Source: Bacteroidaceae bacterium (GTDB lineage Bacteria; Bacteroidota; Bacteroidia; Bacteroidales; Bacteroidaceae). From it: a stretch of DNA of 22,800 nt. The position numbers were made by a program, and so were the translations under genes. Below, in pieces: positions 14,873 to 22,800 of the stretch (its first letter is position 1; each line of letters starts with the position of its first letter). The stretch is taken from NCBI GenBank assembly GCA_900752815.1, contig CAADWS010000058.1:1-22800 (forward strand), given 5' to 3'. A model generated the notes under the pieces. That model searched no databases. It saw only the letters and a list, made by a program, of their open reading frames with translations, and was not told where the DNA came from.

Positions 14873-14921
14873 AAGTCAGCACCCCGGAAGTTGTCGTCTG
14901 CAACTTCCGGGGTGCTGACTT
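14873..14921. repeat. Perfect 21-bp inverted repeat (long hairpin)
   Basis: The arm at 14873-14893 (beginning AAGTCAGCACCCCGG) is the exact reverse complement of 14901-14921, with a 7-nt loop TCGTCTG. It lies between the convergent acyltransferase (+, ends 14810) and GH29 (-, ends 15073) genes. T runs after either arm are poor (TTT on plus), so if it terminates transcription it does so in both directions with weak U tracts. A small mobile or regulatory element is an alternative. Confidence 0.8.
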
Positions 14922-15072
14922 TAGGCTGCCCGGCAGCATTTTCTCCTCATTTACGAATAGCTTCCTTCCGGCACGGCCCGTCTCAGGCATCGCTTCGCGC
15001 GATAACGTCTGCAACAGCCGGACCCGGCGGAAGGCCAACACACCGGAGACAGCCAACAGAAACTTCCCGCCG

Positions 15073-16953
15073 CTATCTGACGGCAATTTCAGCCATTCCA
15101 ATCCGTTCACCCTTCTTGACCATGCCGACGGCACGGAACACCAGATAACGGGCAGTAACCGGAGTAAAATAAACCGACTGAGCTATCGGATTGTTACGGA
15201 TATTTGAAAATTCACCTTGTGCCACTGTTGTCAACTGGTCGGGGGTGAGGCCCGCCAGAATTTCATATTTTGCAACCAGCCCCTGACTGTATTCACTCTG
15301 GTCCGGCAGATAATGGAAGGAACGGACGCTACGCTCTCCTCCCAAGTCGATGACCACGCGGTCACCGGCGGCAAAGCAAGTGGTTTGCGCATTCTGGTCG
15401 GTAGCCTTGGCAGCCTCGTCCGCCTCCACGCCCGGCAGAGTGAAATCAAATCCCTTCTGCAGGGCCGCATTCTCGCTGAAACTGACATCTGCCGTTTCGC
15501 CGGCATAGAATGCTTCCACATTATTAATGGTCAAAGGTCCGCGTGCATCAAGGAAACGGATGCGCAAGCGGGAAGTCTCCACCGTGGCAAAGCGCAACAG
15601 GCGCTTATAGCCGACCGTAGTCGTTTCCTCATTCAGCCGCACCGGCATCCATTCTCCTTCTGCATCATATTCCACCACGAACGACTTCACCCGCTGGCCC
15701 AGCGGTATATATTCCTGAATCATCATCCGGTTGACGCGCTGGGGCTGCCCCAAATCAAAGCAGACATCGGCCGCCACCACGCTGTCGGGGGTGGCCCAGT
15801 AGGTGTCATAATCATCGTCGGTCATGGCATCGGCCGTAAACTCTCCGCCACGCTCGGCACTGACCGTCGGACAAATGCCCTTGAGCAAATTGTGAGCCAG
15901 TTGTTTCTGTACATTCAGGTGAAAGTTGACCGCATTGGCCGAATCAACCGGATGCACACGCCCTTCGCGGTCCACGGGGAAGTTGAGCAGCAACGTAGCG
16001 TTGTGCCCCACACTGCGGTAGTACAGGTCGGTCAAGTGGTCGACCGACTTCACCATGCTGTCCTGCTCGGGATGATAAAACCAGCCCGGACGGATGGAAA
16101 CATCGCATTCGGCCGGCACCCACTGGTCGCCGTCGGCGTGTCCATACTGCAACTCGCGGTAGTGCGGATAACCGGGATAAACTTCCCCTTTACGCAGGAA
16201 CGACCAGTTGGTGGCGCCTGCATAACCGCTCTCGTTGCCCACCCAGCGGCAACCGGGGCCGCCGTCGGAGAACACGACAGCCTGGGGCTGCAGTTCGTCG
16301 AGTATCCGATAGATTTCAGGATAGTTGTAATAATTCTTGCGGTCGATGGTCCGCGTTTCCCGGGCACCACCATACCAGCCGTCACCTCCGTTGGCCCCGT
16401 CAAACCACACTTCGAACACATCGCCATATTGCGTCATCAGTTCACGCAACTGCGCATGGTAATAGTCGACATAGGCCGGCGTGCCATACTGCGCGTGATT
16501 GCGGTCCCACGGTGACAGATAAACGGCAAACTTGAGGCCATGCTTCTGACAGGCCGCCGCCAGTTCGCCCACGATGTCCCCTTTCCCGTCCTTATAAGGC
16601 GTGTTGCGAATGCAATATTCCGTCAGTTTCGTCGGCCACAGGCAGAAACCGTCGTGATGCTTCGCCGTCAGGATGACGCCTTTCAGCCCGGCCTTCTTGA
16701 AGGTCTGCACCCACTGTTCACAGTCCAGCCGGGTGGGATTGAACGTTTTCGGGTCGGAGTCGCCATACCCCCACTCCCGGTCGTTGAAGGTATTCAGTCC
16801 GAAATGCACAAAGGCATACGTCTCCATTTTCTGCCAATCCACCTGCTTCTGTTCCGGAATCGGATAAACCGGTGCGGGCGGTTCCACCTTCGGGCCACAG
16901 GCCGACAACAAGATTGCGGCCGTTCCCGTCAAAAACAAATATCGGTTCTTCAT
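15073..16953 (-). CDS. GH29 alpha-L-fucosidase, lipoprotein
   Basis: A 626-residue exo-fucosidase. The N-terminus is a lipoprotein signal with lipobox LSAC (Cys19), so it is anchored in the envelope. The acidic lipoprotein export tag expected for surface proteins is not obvious after Cys19, which favours a periplasmic location. The GH29 catalytic barrel covers about 35-345: VHFGLNTF, TAKHHDGFCLWPT, then nucleophile Asp185 in EVWFDGA. Glu282 in ECDVSIRPGWFYH is the probable acid/base. This motif fits the GH29-B group, often specific for alpha-1,3/1,4 linkages. Residues about 365-485 form a discoidin-like (F5/8 type C) domain and 490-626 a second beta-rich domain. It would supply fucose to the fuc operon, though transcribed from its own promoter 7 kb away. 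Confidence 0.93.
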   Translation of the reverse strand: MKNRYLFLTGTAAILLSACGPKVEPPAPVYPIPEQKQVDWQKMETYAFVHFGLNTFNDREWGYGDSDPKTFNPTRLDCEQWVQTFKKAGLKGVILTAKHHDGFCLWPTKLTEYCIRNTPYKDGKGDIVGELAAACQKHGLKFAVYLSPWDRNHAQYGTPAYVDYYHAQLRELMTQYGDVFEVWFDGANGGDGWYGGARETRTIDRKNYYNYPEIYRILDELQPQAVVFSDGGPGCRWVGNESGYAGATNWSFLRKGEVYPGYPHYRELQYGHADGDQWVPAECDVSIRPGWFYHPEQDSMVKSVDHLTDLYYRSVGHNATLLLNFPVDREGRVHPVDSANAVNFHLNVQKQLAHNLLKGICPTVSAERGGEFTADAMTDDDYDTYWATPDSVVAADVCFDLGQPQRVNRMMIQEYIPLGQRVKSFVVEYDAEGEWMPVRLNEETTTVGYKRLLRFATVETSRLRIRFLDARGPLTINNVEAFYAGETADVSFSENAALQKGFDFTLPGVEADEAAKATDQNAQTTCFAAGDRVVIDLGGERSVRSFHYLPDQSEYSQGLVAKYEILAGLTPDQLTTVAQGEFSNIRNNPIAQSVYFTPVTARYLVFRAVGMVKKGERIGMAEIAVR

Positions 16954-17005
16954 AGTTCTTGAATTTTCCTGAATGGATATCCTAATGATGAAAACACTAC
17001 AGAAG

Positions 17006-17013
17006 CAAAGATA
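17006..17013 (-). promoter_or_regulatory. -7 box of the GH29 gene
   Basis: On the minus strand TATCTTTG matches TAnnTTTG fully, 52 bp before the ATG. A clear TTTG -33 element is absent at the right spacing, so the gene may need an activator or have a weak promoter. Confidence 0.55.
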
Positions 17014-17155
17014 AAGAAATCCGTCCGAACAGCGTATAGCGCCATCGGAAACTTTCCCGTCTTTTCACATAAAAAAACACCTTCTTTCTGTCACAGCATG
17101 CAGAAAAGCGACTGCCATCCACAGCCTGCAGTCCCCCCGGCTACCTTCCCGAAAA

Positions 17156-17239
17156 CAGTCAGTACTTTAGAAAAAACAGTCAGTACTTTAGAAAAATCTA
17201 TCCTTACTTTAGAAAAAACTGTCAGTACTTTAGGAAAAC
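17156..17239 (+). repeat. 21-bp tandem repeat array C (4 units)
   Basis: There are four abutting 21-bp units starting at 17156, 17177, 17198 and 17219. Units 1, 2 and 4 contain GTCAGTACTTTAG followed by an A tract (GGAAAA in unit 4). Unit 3 varies at its start (TATCCTTACTTTAG). It is the best-conserved of the three arrays. It lies in the divergent gap between GH29 and the amidase gene, about 145 bp upstream of the GH29 -7 box. Confidence 0.92.
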
Positions 17240-17471
17240 CACTGGCCGGACCGCCGTGATTTCGCAAAACGGACACACCGGCAGCAGGCGGAATGGCCCA
17301 ACGCCTGGCACGACTCTGCGGGACAACTCCGCGCGACCATTGCCGGACAAACAGGAAAGCCTCCACGCTGCTGCATCGCGAAGCCGGTCATGCCACGGAA
17401 AGGAAGCCCGGCCTATAGAAAAAAACGACACACACCTCATTGCGACATACCCTCAATAGGTAAAAATAATG
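17240..17471. other. Intergenic stretch between repeat array C and the amidase promoter
   Basis: This 230-bp part of a 617-bp divergent gap is GC-rich, then turns AT-rich near 17410. No gene on either strand is convincing. At 17446-17463 the sequence ATACCCTCAATAGGTA resembles an ATACC...AGGTA element at 139-156 and sits just upstream of the amidase -7 box. Confidence 0.4.
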
Positions 17472-17479
17472 TATCTTTG
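17472..17479 (+). promoter_or_regulatory. -7 box of the amidase gene
   Basis: TATCTTTG matches TAnnTTTG fully and lies 92 bp before the ATG at 17571. No TTTG lies at the usual 19-21 bp upstream. Confidence 0.55.
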
Positions 17480-17570
17480 TCTGTGTATCTCCGCCTGGAG
17501 CAGATTGCTCCTCCGGCGAAGCCAAAACAAAAAACTGTAGTCCGCTTCATCATCCATCCGCTCTGATACA

Positions 17571-20500
17571 ATGAAAAGAATATTGCCATTGCTCCTGCTT
17601 CTCTGCATACCCTGTGCCGGCACGGCACAGCCCGCCTCCGCCGGTAAACTGAAAGAGGCTCTCAACGAATATTTTGAAAATTTCCAGTTGCAAGGTTACC
17701 GGCCTTTCAACGGATTCCAGGTGGACAGTCTGTTTGTGATTCCGCGCCAGCGCCGCATCGACATTTACCCCAACGAGTCGTTTTATTCGCAACCGCTCAG
17801 TCCGGAACATATCAGCCAGATGAAAGAAGAAATGGCGCTGTTCCTTCCCTCTCCCTACGACAAGTATGAACTGGCGATATACGGAAAAAACCGCCGCACG
17901 CTGGAAGAGATGGTGCCCAATATGCTGCGGCGGCAAGGCCGCGACAAAAGCCGCATGTGGGGCGACACCGATTATGACGGCAAGCCCTGGGTAAGCCGCC
18001 TGTCGCGCCCCTACAAGATCAAAGGCGGGCTCGACGGCCGCCATTTCGTTGTCAATCCCAGCCACGGGCGCTACTATAAATACGGCGAATGGCGCTGGCA
18101 GCGCCCCACGCTTTTCTGCACGACCGAGGACCTCTTCACCTACTCGTTCGTCTACCCCTTTCTGGTCCCGATGCTCGAAAATGCCGGCGCCATAGTCTGC
18201 TCGGCACGCGAGCGCGACACACAGGTGAGCGAGGCCGTTGTCGACAACGACGATGCCCCGCTCCGCTTCGACCGACGGGAAAAGGAGGGTGCCATGACGC
18301 AGCAGAGTGAGATGGGAACCTACGCCGAAACCGACAGTCCTTCGGCCCGCTGGTCCACCGTCGCCACGGCCGACATCTGCCCGCTCCCGCCGGCCGCCCT
18401 CGATACGCTGGGCCTCACCCGCTGGGCCTTTGCCTATCCCGGCAACACATTGGCCGACAGCATCAACCCCTTCCGGCTGGGCACGGCACGGCAAATCCAT
18501 ACTACCACCGACAAGCACCAGACGGCTACCGCCGTGTGGCGTCCCAACCTGCCGCGCGACGGCGAATATGCCGTCTACGTCAGCTATGCCTCGCTGCGCA
18601 ACAGCACCGACGACGCCCGCTACACCGTCTATCACAAGGGCGGCGCCACCCGCTTCAGTGTCAACCAGCAGATGGGTGGCGGCACCTGGGTATACCTCGG
18701 CACCTTCCGCTTCGATGCCGGCGAACAGGATGCCAACCGCGTGGAACTGACCAATCTGAGCGACAGGAAAGGCATCGTCAGTGCCGATGCCGTGCGCTTC
18801 GGCGGCGGACGCGGACAGGTGGTGCGCGACTCCGCCGGCACCAGCTGCCTGCCCCGCTTCATTGAAGCCGCACGCTATCACACACAGTGGAGCGGCATCC
18901 CCGACAGCCTCTACCGCATCGGCGAGAGCAACAACGACTATAGCGCCGACATCCGCAGCCGGGCCGCCTATGCCAACCATCTGGGCGGCAGCAGCTGCTA
19001 TATGCCCGGACTGCCCGGACTGCGCGTGCCGCTCGAACTGAGTCTGGCTGTGCACAGCGACGCAGGCACACGGCGCGACGGCGGCATCTACGGTTCCATG
19101 GGCATCTGCACCACCATTCGCGAGGATACCCTTACCAACTATCCCTCGGGCATCGCACGCACAGCCTCCATGGACCTTGCCGACGCTTTGCTGCGCGGAC
19201 TGGCGGCCGACCTGAAAGATGTCTGCGGGCGGGAATGGACCCGCCGCGAACTGTGGGACCGCAACTACGGCGAATCGCGCAGCCCGGAAGTGCCGTCGGC
19301 CATTCTCGAAATCCTTTCGCATCAGAACTTTGAAGACCTGAAATACGGACACGACCCCAACTTCAAGTTTCTTCTGTCGCGCTCCGTCTACAAGTCACTG
19401 CTGCGCTATGTCAACTACCAGCACGGACGCTCCGACTATGCCGTGCAGCCGCTACCCGTCAGCCATTTTGCCGCCCTGCTCCATCCTGAGGAGATGAGTG
19501 CCATCCTCAGCTGGCAGCCCACGCCCGACCCGCTCGAAAAGAGCGCCATGCCGAAACAATATATACTCTACACGCGCACGGGCAACGGCAACTTTGACAA
19601 CGGGCAGGCCATCGGTCCCCACACCAGCGTCAAGGTCAGCCTCCAGCCCAATGTGCGCTACGATTTCAAGGTTACAGCCGTCAACGACGGGGGAGAAAGT
19701 TTTCCCTCCGAGATTCTCAGCGTGTTCCGCAACCCCGACAGTCCCACTGAGATACTGGTGGTCAACGGTTTCGAACGCCTCAGCGGACCGGCCCGCATCG
19801 AAACCGCCGACAGTGTGGGCTTCGACCTCCGGAAGGACCTGGGCGTGCCCTATCGTTACACCGCGGCCTTCTGCGGCGCACAGATTGACTTCAATCCCGA
19901 ATATGCAGGACAGGAAGGACCCGGCGCCCTGGGATTCAGCGGGGAGGAACTGGCCGGACAAGTCATTGCCGGCAACACTTTCAACTATGCCGCCGAACAC
20001 GGACAGGCCATCGCCGCCAGCGGCCGCTACTCCTACTCGTCCATCAGCCGGTCCGCCCTCATTGCCGGACAGGCCGACCTCACACGCTACCGCATGATGG
20101 ATTACATCACGGGGCTGGAAAAGGACGTGCCCTACCAGCTGAAACCCTACAAGAGCTTTCCACCAGCCATCCGCCAGATTCTGACCAACTATCTCCGCAG
20201 CGGAGGACGCCTGATGGTCAGCGGAGCCTACATCGCGTCGGACATGCAAAGCCCGGAGGAAAGAAAATTCACCCGCGAACTGCTGAAATATGAATACGCC
20301 GGCAATGCGGCGGCCGACTCTACGGGCACTGTGCGGGGACTCAACCTTGAGATTCCCATCTTCCGCCAGCCCAACGACCGGCACTACGCAGCCCAGAATC
20401 CCGACGCCATCCTGCCCGCCGGTCCCGACGCCTTCAGCGCCTTCCTCTATGGCGGCGGACAGGGAGCAGGCATTGCCTATCCCGGAAAGGACTACCGCGT

Positions 20501-20591
20501 GCTGGCCATGGCCTTTCCCTTTGAGTGTATCAGCCGGCCGGAACTCCAGGCCGAGGCCATGGATGCCATCATCCGCTTCCTGACCGAATAA
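17571..20591 (+). CDS. Secreted N-acetylmuramoyl-L-alanine amidase-like protein with golvesin-like insert and Fn3 domain
   Basis: A 1006-residue exported protein with a signal peptide (MKRILPLLLLLCIPCAGTAQ). It resembles proteins often labelled 'xanthan lyase' in Bacteroides. The pieces of an Amidase_3 fold are spread out: VVNPSHGR (His165), TTEDLFTYSFVYPFL (Glu186), SARERDT at 211, then LAVHSDAG (His495) and PSAILEILSHQN (Glu580). These fit the zinc ligands and catalytic Glu of peptidoglycan amidases. Residues about 260-415, between those halves, form a beta-rich domain (WRPNLPRDGEYAVYVSYA to VSADAVRFGGG) like the golvesin C-terminal domain. Residues about 660-722 are fibronectin type III-like, and 725-1006 form a Rossmann-like domain. 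Cell-wall cleavage is inferred; lyase activity has no support here. Confidence 0.8.
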   Translation: MKRILPLLLLLCIPCAGTAQPASAGKLKEALNEYFENFQLQGYRPFNGFQVDSLFVIPRQRRIDIYPNESFYSQPLSPEHISQMKEEMALFLPSPYDKYELAIYGKNRRTLEEMVPNMLRRQGRDKSRMWGDTDYDGKPWVSRLSRPYKIKGGLDGRHFVVNPSHGRYYKYGEWRWQRPTLFCTTEDLFTYSFVYPFLVPMLENAGAIVCSARERDTQVSEAVVDNDDAPLRFDRREKEGAMTQQSEMGTYAETDSPSARWSTVATADICPLPPAALDTLGLTRWAFAYPGNTLADSINPFRLGTARQIHTTTDKHQTATAVWRPNLPRDGEYAVYVSYASLRNSTDDARYTVYHKGGATRFSVNQQMGGGTWVYLGTFRFDAGEQDANRVELTNLSDRKGIVSADAVRFGGGRGQVVRDSAGTSCLPRFIEAARYHTQWSGIPDSLYRIGESNNDYSADIRSRAAYANHLGGSSCYMPGLPGLRVPLELSLAVHSDAGTRRDGGIYGSMGICTTIREDTLTNYPSGIARTASMDLADALLRGLAADLKDVCGREWTRRELWDRNYGESRSPEVPSAILEILSHQNFEDLKYGHDPNFKFLLSRSVYKSLLRYVNYQHGRSDYAVQPLPVSHFAALLHPEEMSAILSWQPTPDPLEKSAMPKQYILYTRTGNGNFDNGQAIGPHTSVKVSLQPNVRYDFKVTAVNDGGESFPSEILSVFRNPDSPTEILVVNGFERLSGPARIETADSVGFDLRKDLGVPYRYTAAFCGAQIDFNPEYAGQEGPGALGFSGEELAGQVIAGNTFNYAAEHGQAIAASGRYSYSSISRSALIAGQADLTRYRMMDYITGLEKDVPYQLKPYKSFPPAIRQILTNYLRSGGRLMVSGAYIASDMQSPEERKFTRELLKYEYAGNAAADSTGTVRGLNLEIPIFRQPNDRHYAAQNPDAILPAGPDAFSAFLYGGGQGAGIAYPGKDYRVLAMAFPFECISRPELQAEAMDAIIRFLTE

Positions 20592-20612
20592 AAGCCTTTT
20601 CGGCAGGAAGAC

Positions 20613-20643
20613 TTGCCCCGCTCGGATATTCTTTTTACTTTTG
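20613..20643 (+). promoter_or_regulatory. Promoter of the 107-aa hypothetical gene
   Basis: CTTG (TTG at 20613-20615), 20 bp, then TACTTTTG (20636-20643). The -7 box is a full match and the -33 box lacks one T. The inferred start near 20650 gives a leader of about 24 nt to the ATG at 20674. Confidence 0.75.
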
Positions 20644-20673
20644 TCAGCAATCAAACCCCCAAAAAGACTGAAT

Positions 20674-20997
20674 ATGTATAACATCACGCTTAACGAGAAA
20701 GGCACACGCACACTCGATATTACCGAAGAAAACCTGCAGACCATCCGCAAGTACCGGCTCTTTCAGGGCATTGTCGACTCCACCGGCTACATCACGGAAG
20801 AAGTGCTCGACAAGTTGAAAATGACTCTCCGGTCAATGATTGCCCACTCGGAAGAAGACACAACGGACCTGCTCAACCTTTGCATCGACGTCATCTATCA
20901 CGACAAGATGAAAGCCTACGGTCTGAAGAACCTGATGGCCGTCTACCGGCAATGGGAAGCGGAACAACCCGCGCCCGAAGCCGCCGCCGAAGTCTGA
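20674..20997 (+). CDS. Conserved hypothetical protein, 107 aa
   Basis: A soluble, mainly helical protein starting MYNITLNEKGTRTLDITEENLQTIRKYRLFQGIVDSTGYITEEVLDKL and ending in an Ala/Glu/Pro-rich tail. It has no signal peptide, membrane segment or recognised catalytic motif. The ATG at 20674 is chosen over a TTG at 20641 that overlaps the promoter's -7 box. It has its own promoter and is followed 40 bp later by the YgiQ-family gene on the same strand, so the two may be co-transcribed. I do not recognise its function. Confidence 0.75.
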   Translation: MYNITLNEKGTRTLDITEENLQTIRKYRLFQGIVDSTGYITEEVLDKLKMTLRSMIAHSEEDTTDLLNLCIDVIYHDKMKAYGLKNLMAVYRQWEAEQPAPEAAAEV

Positions 20998-21037
20998 CCA
21001 ACCCGATTCCAACAACCTTTCCGCGATTCACACTTCC

Positions 21038-22800
21038 ATGAAGCCAACCACCTCATCGCCTGCCGGCGAAACGGCACACGGCGACCGACCGGTCTCCGCG
21101 TCCCTCTTCCTGCCCACCACCCGGAAGGAAATGGAGCAGCGGGGCTGGGAATGTGCCGACATCATCCTCTTTTCGGGCGACGCCTACGTTGACCATCCCT
21201 CATTCGGCGCTGCCGTCATCGGGCGTCTGCTTGAGGCCGAAGGCTATCGCGTCTGCATCGTCCCGCAACCCGACTGGCACGGCGACTACCGCGACTTCAA
21301 GAAATTCGGCCGTCCCCGGCTTTTCTATGCCATCGCTCCCGGCTGCATGGACTCGATGGTCAACAAATACACCGCCCGGCGGCGCCTGCGCTCGGAAGAT
21401 GCCTACAGCCCCGACGGCCGCCACGACATGCGCCCCGAGTATCCCACCATCGTCTACAGCCGCATACTCAAGGAAATCTGCCCCGAAGCCCCCGTCGTGC
21501 TCGGCGGCATCGAAGCCTCGCTGCGCCGCGTCACCCATTACGACTACTGGCAGGACCAGTTGCGTCCCTGCATTCTGGCCGACAGCGGTGCCGACATGAT
21601 TGTCTACGGCATGGGCGAACTACCGATGACGGACCTTTGCCGCCTGCTTGACAGCAAACTGCTGCACGGCGATGACAGCCGCTACGTCGACGCCGCCGAT
21701 TTCCGGCAGCTCATGCGGAAATACCCTGTCCGTCAGACGGTCACAATGGAACGCGCCGAGGACATCTGCGGCGGCATCCGCGAAGACGACATTGTGCTCC
21801 ATTCGCACGAAGACTGCCTCACGCATCCCCGGATGCAGGCCGAAAACTTCCGGCACATCGAGGAAGAGAGCAACCGGCTACAGCCGCAACGCATCCTCCA
21901 GCCGCTCGGGCAGCGCTACGTCGTAGTCAATCCTCCCTATCCGCCGCTGACAACAGAACAAATCGACCATTCCTTCGACCTGCCTTATACGCGCCTGCCA
22001 CATCCCAAATACAAAGGCAAGCGCATCCCGGCCTACGAAATGATTAAGTTCTCCGTCAATCTTCACCGCGGATGTTTCGGCGGCTGCGCCTTCTGCACCA
22101 TTTCGGCACACCAGGGAAAATTCATCATGAGCCGTTCGAAGGAAAGCATCCTGCGCGAAGTGCGCCAAATCATCAGTATGCCCGACTTCAAAGGCTATCT
22201 GAGCGACCTGGGCGGACCTTCGGCCAACATGTACCGCATGGGCGGCCGTGACCGCCAGCTGTGCCAGCGCTGCAAACGCCCTTCGTGCATCCACCCGGCC
22301 GTCTGCCCCAATCTCAACACCGACCACCGGCCATTGCTCGACATCTACAAGGCGGTCGACAGCCTGCCCGGCATCAAGAAGAGCTTCATCGGCAGCGGCG
22401 TGCGCTACGACCTGCTGTTGCACCGCTCGAACGATGAAGCCATCAACCGCGCCGCAGCACAATATACCCGCGAACTCATCGAACGGCACGTCAGCGGACG
22501 TCTCAAGGTGGCTCCCGAGCACACAAGCAGCCGGGTGCTCCAACTCATGCGCAAGCCGCCGTTCCGGCAGTTCCACGAGTTCAAGCAGGTGTTCGACCGC
22601 ATCAACCGCGAGGCCGGACTGAAGCAGCAGATTATCCCCTACTTCATTTCATCACACCCCGGCTGCACCGCCGAGGACATGGCCGAACTTGCAGCGGAGA
22701 CCAAGGAACTGAACTTCCAGCTGGAACAGGTGCAGGACTTTACGCCGACTCCCATGACCGTCGCCACTGAAACCTGGGCCACCGGATTCCATCCCTACAC
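21038..22800 (+). CDS. YgiQ-family radical SAM protein (3' end outside window)
   Basis: The frame is open from the ATG at 21038 to the last base, giving 587 residues and no stop (E. coli YgiQ has 739). The N-terminal domain matches YgiQ closely: FLPTTRKEMEQRGWECADIILFSGDAYVDHPSFG, then LGGIEASLRRVTHYDYW. The radical SAM cluster motif CFGGCAFC is at Cys346, Cys350 and Cys353, within SVNLHRGCFGGCAFCTIS. A further Cys-rich segment, LCQRCKRPSCIHPAVC, follows. The C-terminal DUF3362-type region is beyond the window. The family is widespread but its reaction is not established. It lies 40 bp after the 107-aa hypothetical gene. Confidence 0.94.
   Translation, partial: MKPTTSSPAGETAHGDRPVSASLFLPTTRKEMEQRGWECADIILFSGDAYVDHPSFGAAVIGRLLEAEGYRVCIVPQPDWHGDYRDFKKFGRPRLFYAIAPGCMDSMVNKYTARRRLRSEDAYSPDGRHDMRPEYPTIVYSRILKEICPEAPVVLGGIEASLRRVTHYDYWQDQLRPCILADSGADMIVYGMGELPMTDLCRLLDSKLLHGDDSRYVDAADFRQLMRKYPVRQTVTMERAEDICGGIREDDIVLHSHEDCLTHPRMQAENFRHIEEESNRLQPQRILQPLGQRYVVVNPPYPPLTTEQIDHSFDLPYTRLPHPKYKGKRIPAYEMIKFSVNLHRGCFGGCAFCTISAHQGKFIMSRSKESILREVRQIISMPDFKGYLSDLGGPSANMYRMGGRDRQLCQRCKRPSCIHPAVCPNLNTDHRPLLDIYKAVDSLPGIKKSFIGSGVRYDLLLHRSNDEAINRAAAQYTRELIERHVSGRLKVAPEHTSSRVLQLMRKPPFRQFHEFKQVFDRINREAGLKQQIIPYFISSHPGCTAEDMAELAAETKELNFQLEQVQDFTPTPMTVATETWATGFHPY

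Noticed and set aside
15217..16515. A 432-aa plus-strand frame opposite the GH29 gene
   Set aside because: The minus strand encodes a complete GH29 lipoprotein with catalytic residues; the plus frame resembles nothing known.
17091..17366. Protein-coding repeats (heptapeptide like VFSKVLT) in the array frames
   Set aside because: A 21-bp period keeps one frame open automatically. The flanking residues differ completely among the three loci, no start context is convincing, and array units vary without respect for codons.
17550..19352. A 600-aa open frame antisense to the amidase gene
   Set aside because: Same cause: long antisense frames recur opposite GC-rich genes here. The sense frame has a signal peptide and recognisable domains.
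1..22800. Insertion sequences, transposases, integrases, phage or toxin-antitoxin genes
   Set aside because: No protein in any frame showed such family motifs, and no terminal inverted repeats with target duplications were seen.

Overview
This window looks like chromosomal DNA from a member of the Bacteroidales (Bacteroidaceae or Prevotellaceae type, moderately high GC, genus not determinable here). Four things point there. The encoded proteins are of Bacteroides type: a RhaB-like fuculokinase and RhaM-like mutarotase in a fucose operon, ammonia-dependent AsnA, a KorABC cluster with a small membrane protein, and a 'xanthan lyase'-type amidase. Start codons lack Shine-Dalgarno sequences and sit in A-rich leaders. 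Several genes are preceded by the Bacteroidetes promoter (TTTG, about 19-21 bp, TAnnTTTG). The tRNA does not encode CCA.

Layout. 1-612: AT-rich left edge, a 21-bp tandem repeat array, and tRNA-Arg(CCG) on the minus strand with its own promoter and terminator. 929-8297: an L-fucose catabolic operon, fucI - fucO (frameshifted) - fucA - fucK - mutarotase - fucP, with hairpins in several intercistronic gaps, a strong terminator at the end and a palindrome beside the putative promoter. 8486-9670: asnA as a single-gene unit. 9671-10112: intergenic, with a second repeat array. 10081-14109: a small TPR gene, then a 2-oxoacid:ferredoxin oxidoreductase operon (ferredoxin-korA fusion, small two-helix membrane protein, korB, korC) and a small hypothetical gene. 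14247-14810: a PlsC-type acyltransferase. 15073-16953 (minus): a lipoprotein GH29 alpha-L-fucosidase. 16954-17570: a divergent intergenic region with a third repeat array. 17571-20591: a secreted amidase with an inserted golvesin-like domain, an Fn3 domain and a C-terminal domain. 20674-20997: an unknown 107-aa protein. 21038 to the end: a YgiQ-family radical SAM protein cut off by the window.

How the genes work together. GH29 would release L-fucose from glycans in the envelope. FucP imports it, the mutarotase interconverts its anomers, and FucI, FucK and FucA convert it to dihydroxyacetone phosphate plus L-lactaldehyde. FucO would reduce lactaldehyde to 1,2-propanediol, but as read here fucO is broken by an apparent 11-nt loss. 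KorABC would serve anaerobic 2-oxoacid/acyl-CoA interconversion with ferredoxin.

Most unusual features: (1) three intergenic arrays, each of exactly four 21-bp units sharing the core GTCAGTACTTTAGAAAA, whose A-tracts recur every two helical turns; (2) the fucO frameshift; (3) the ferredoxin-KorA fusion; (4) a perfect 21-bp-stem hairpin between two convergent genes. I do not see a clear new multi-gene system. The dispersed 21-bp arrays are the best candidate for something undescribed.
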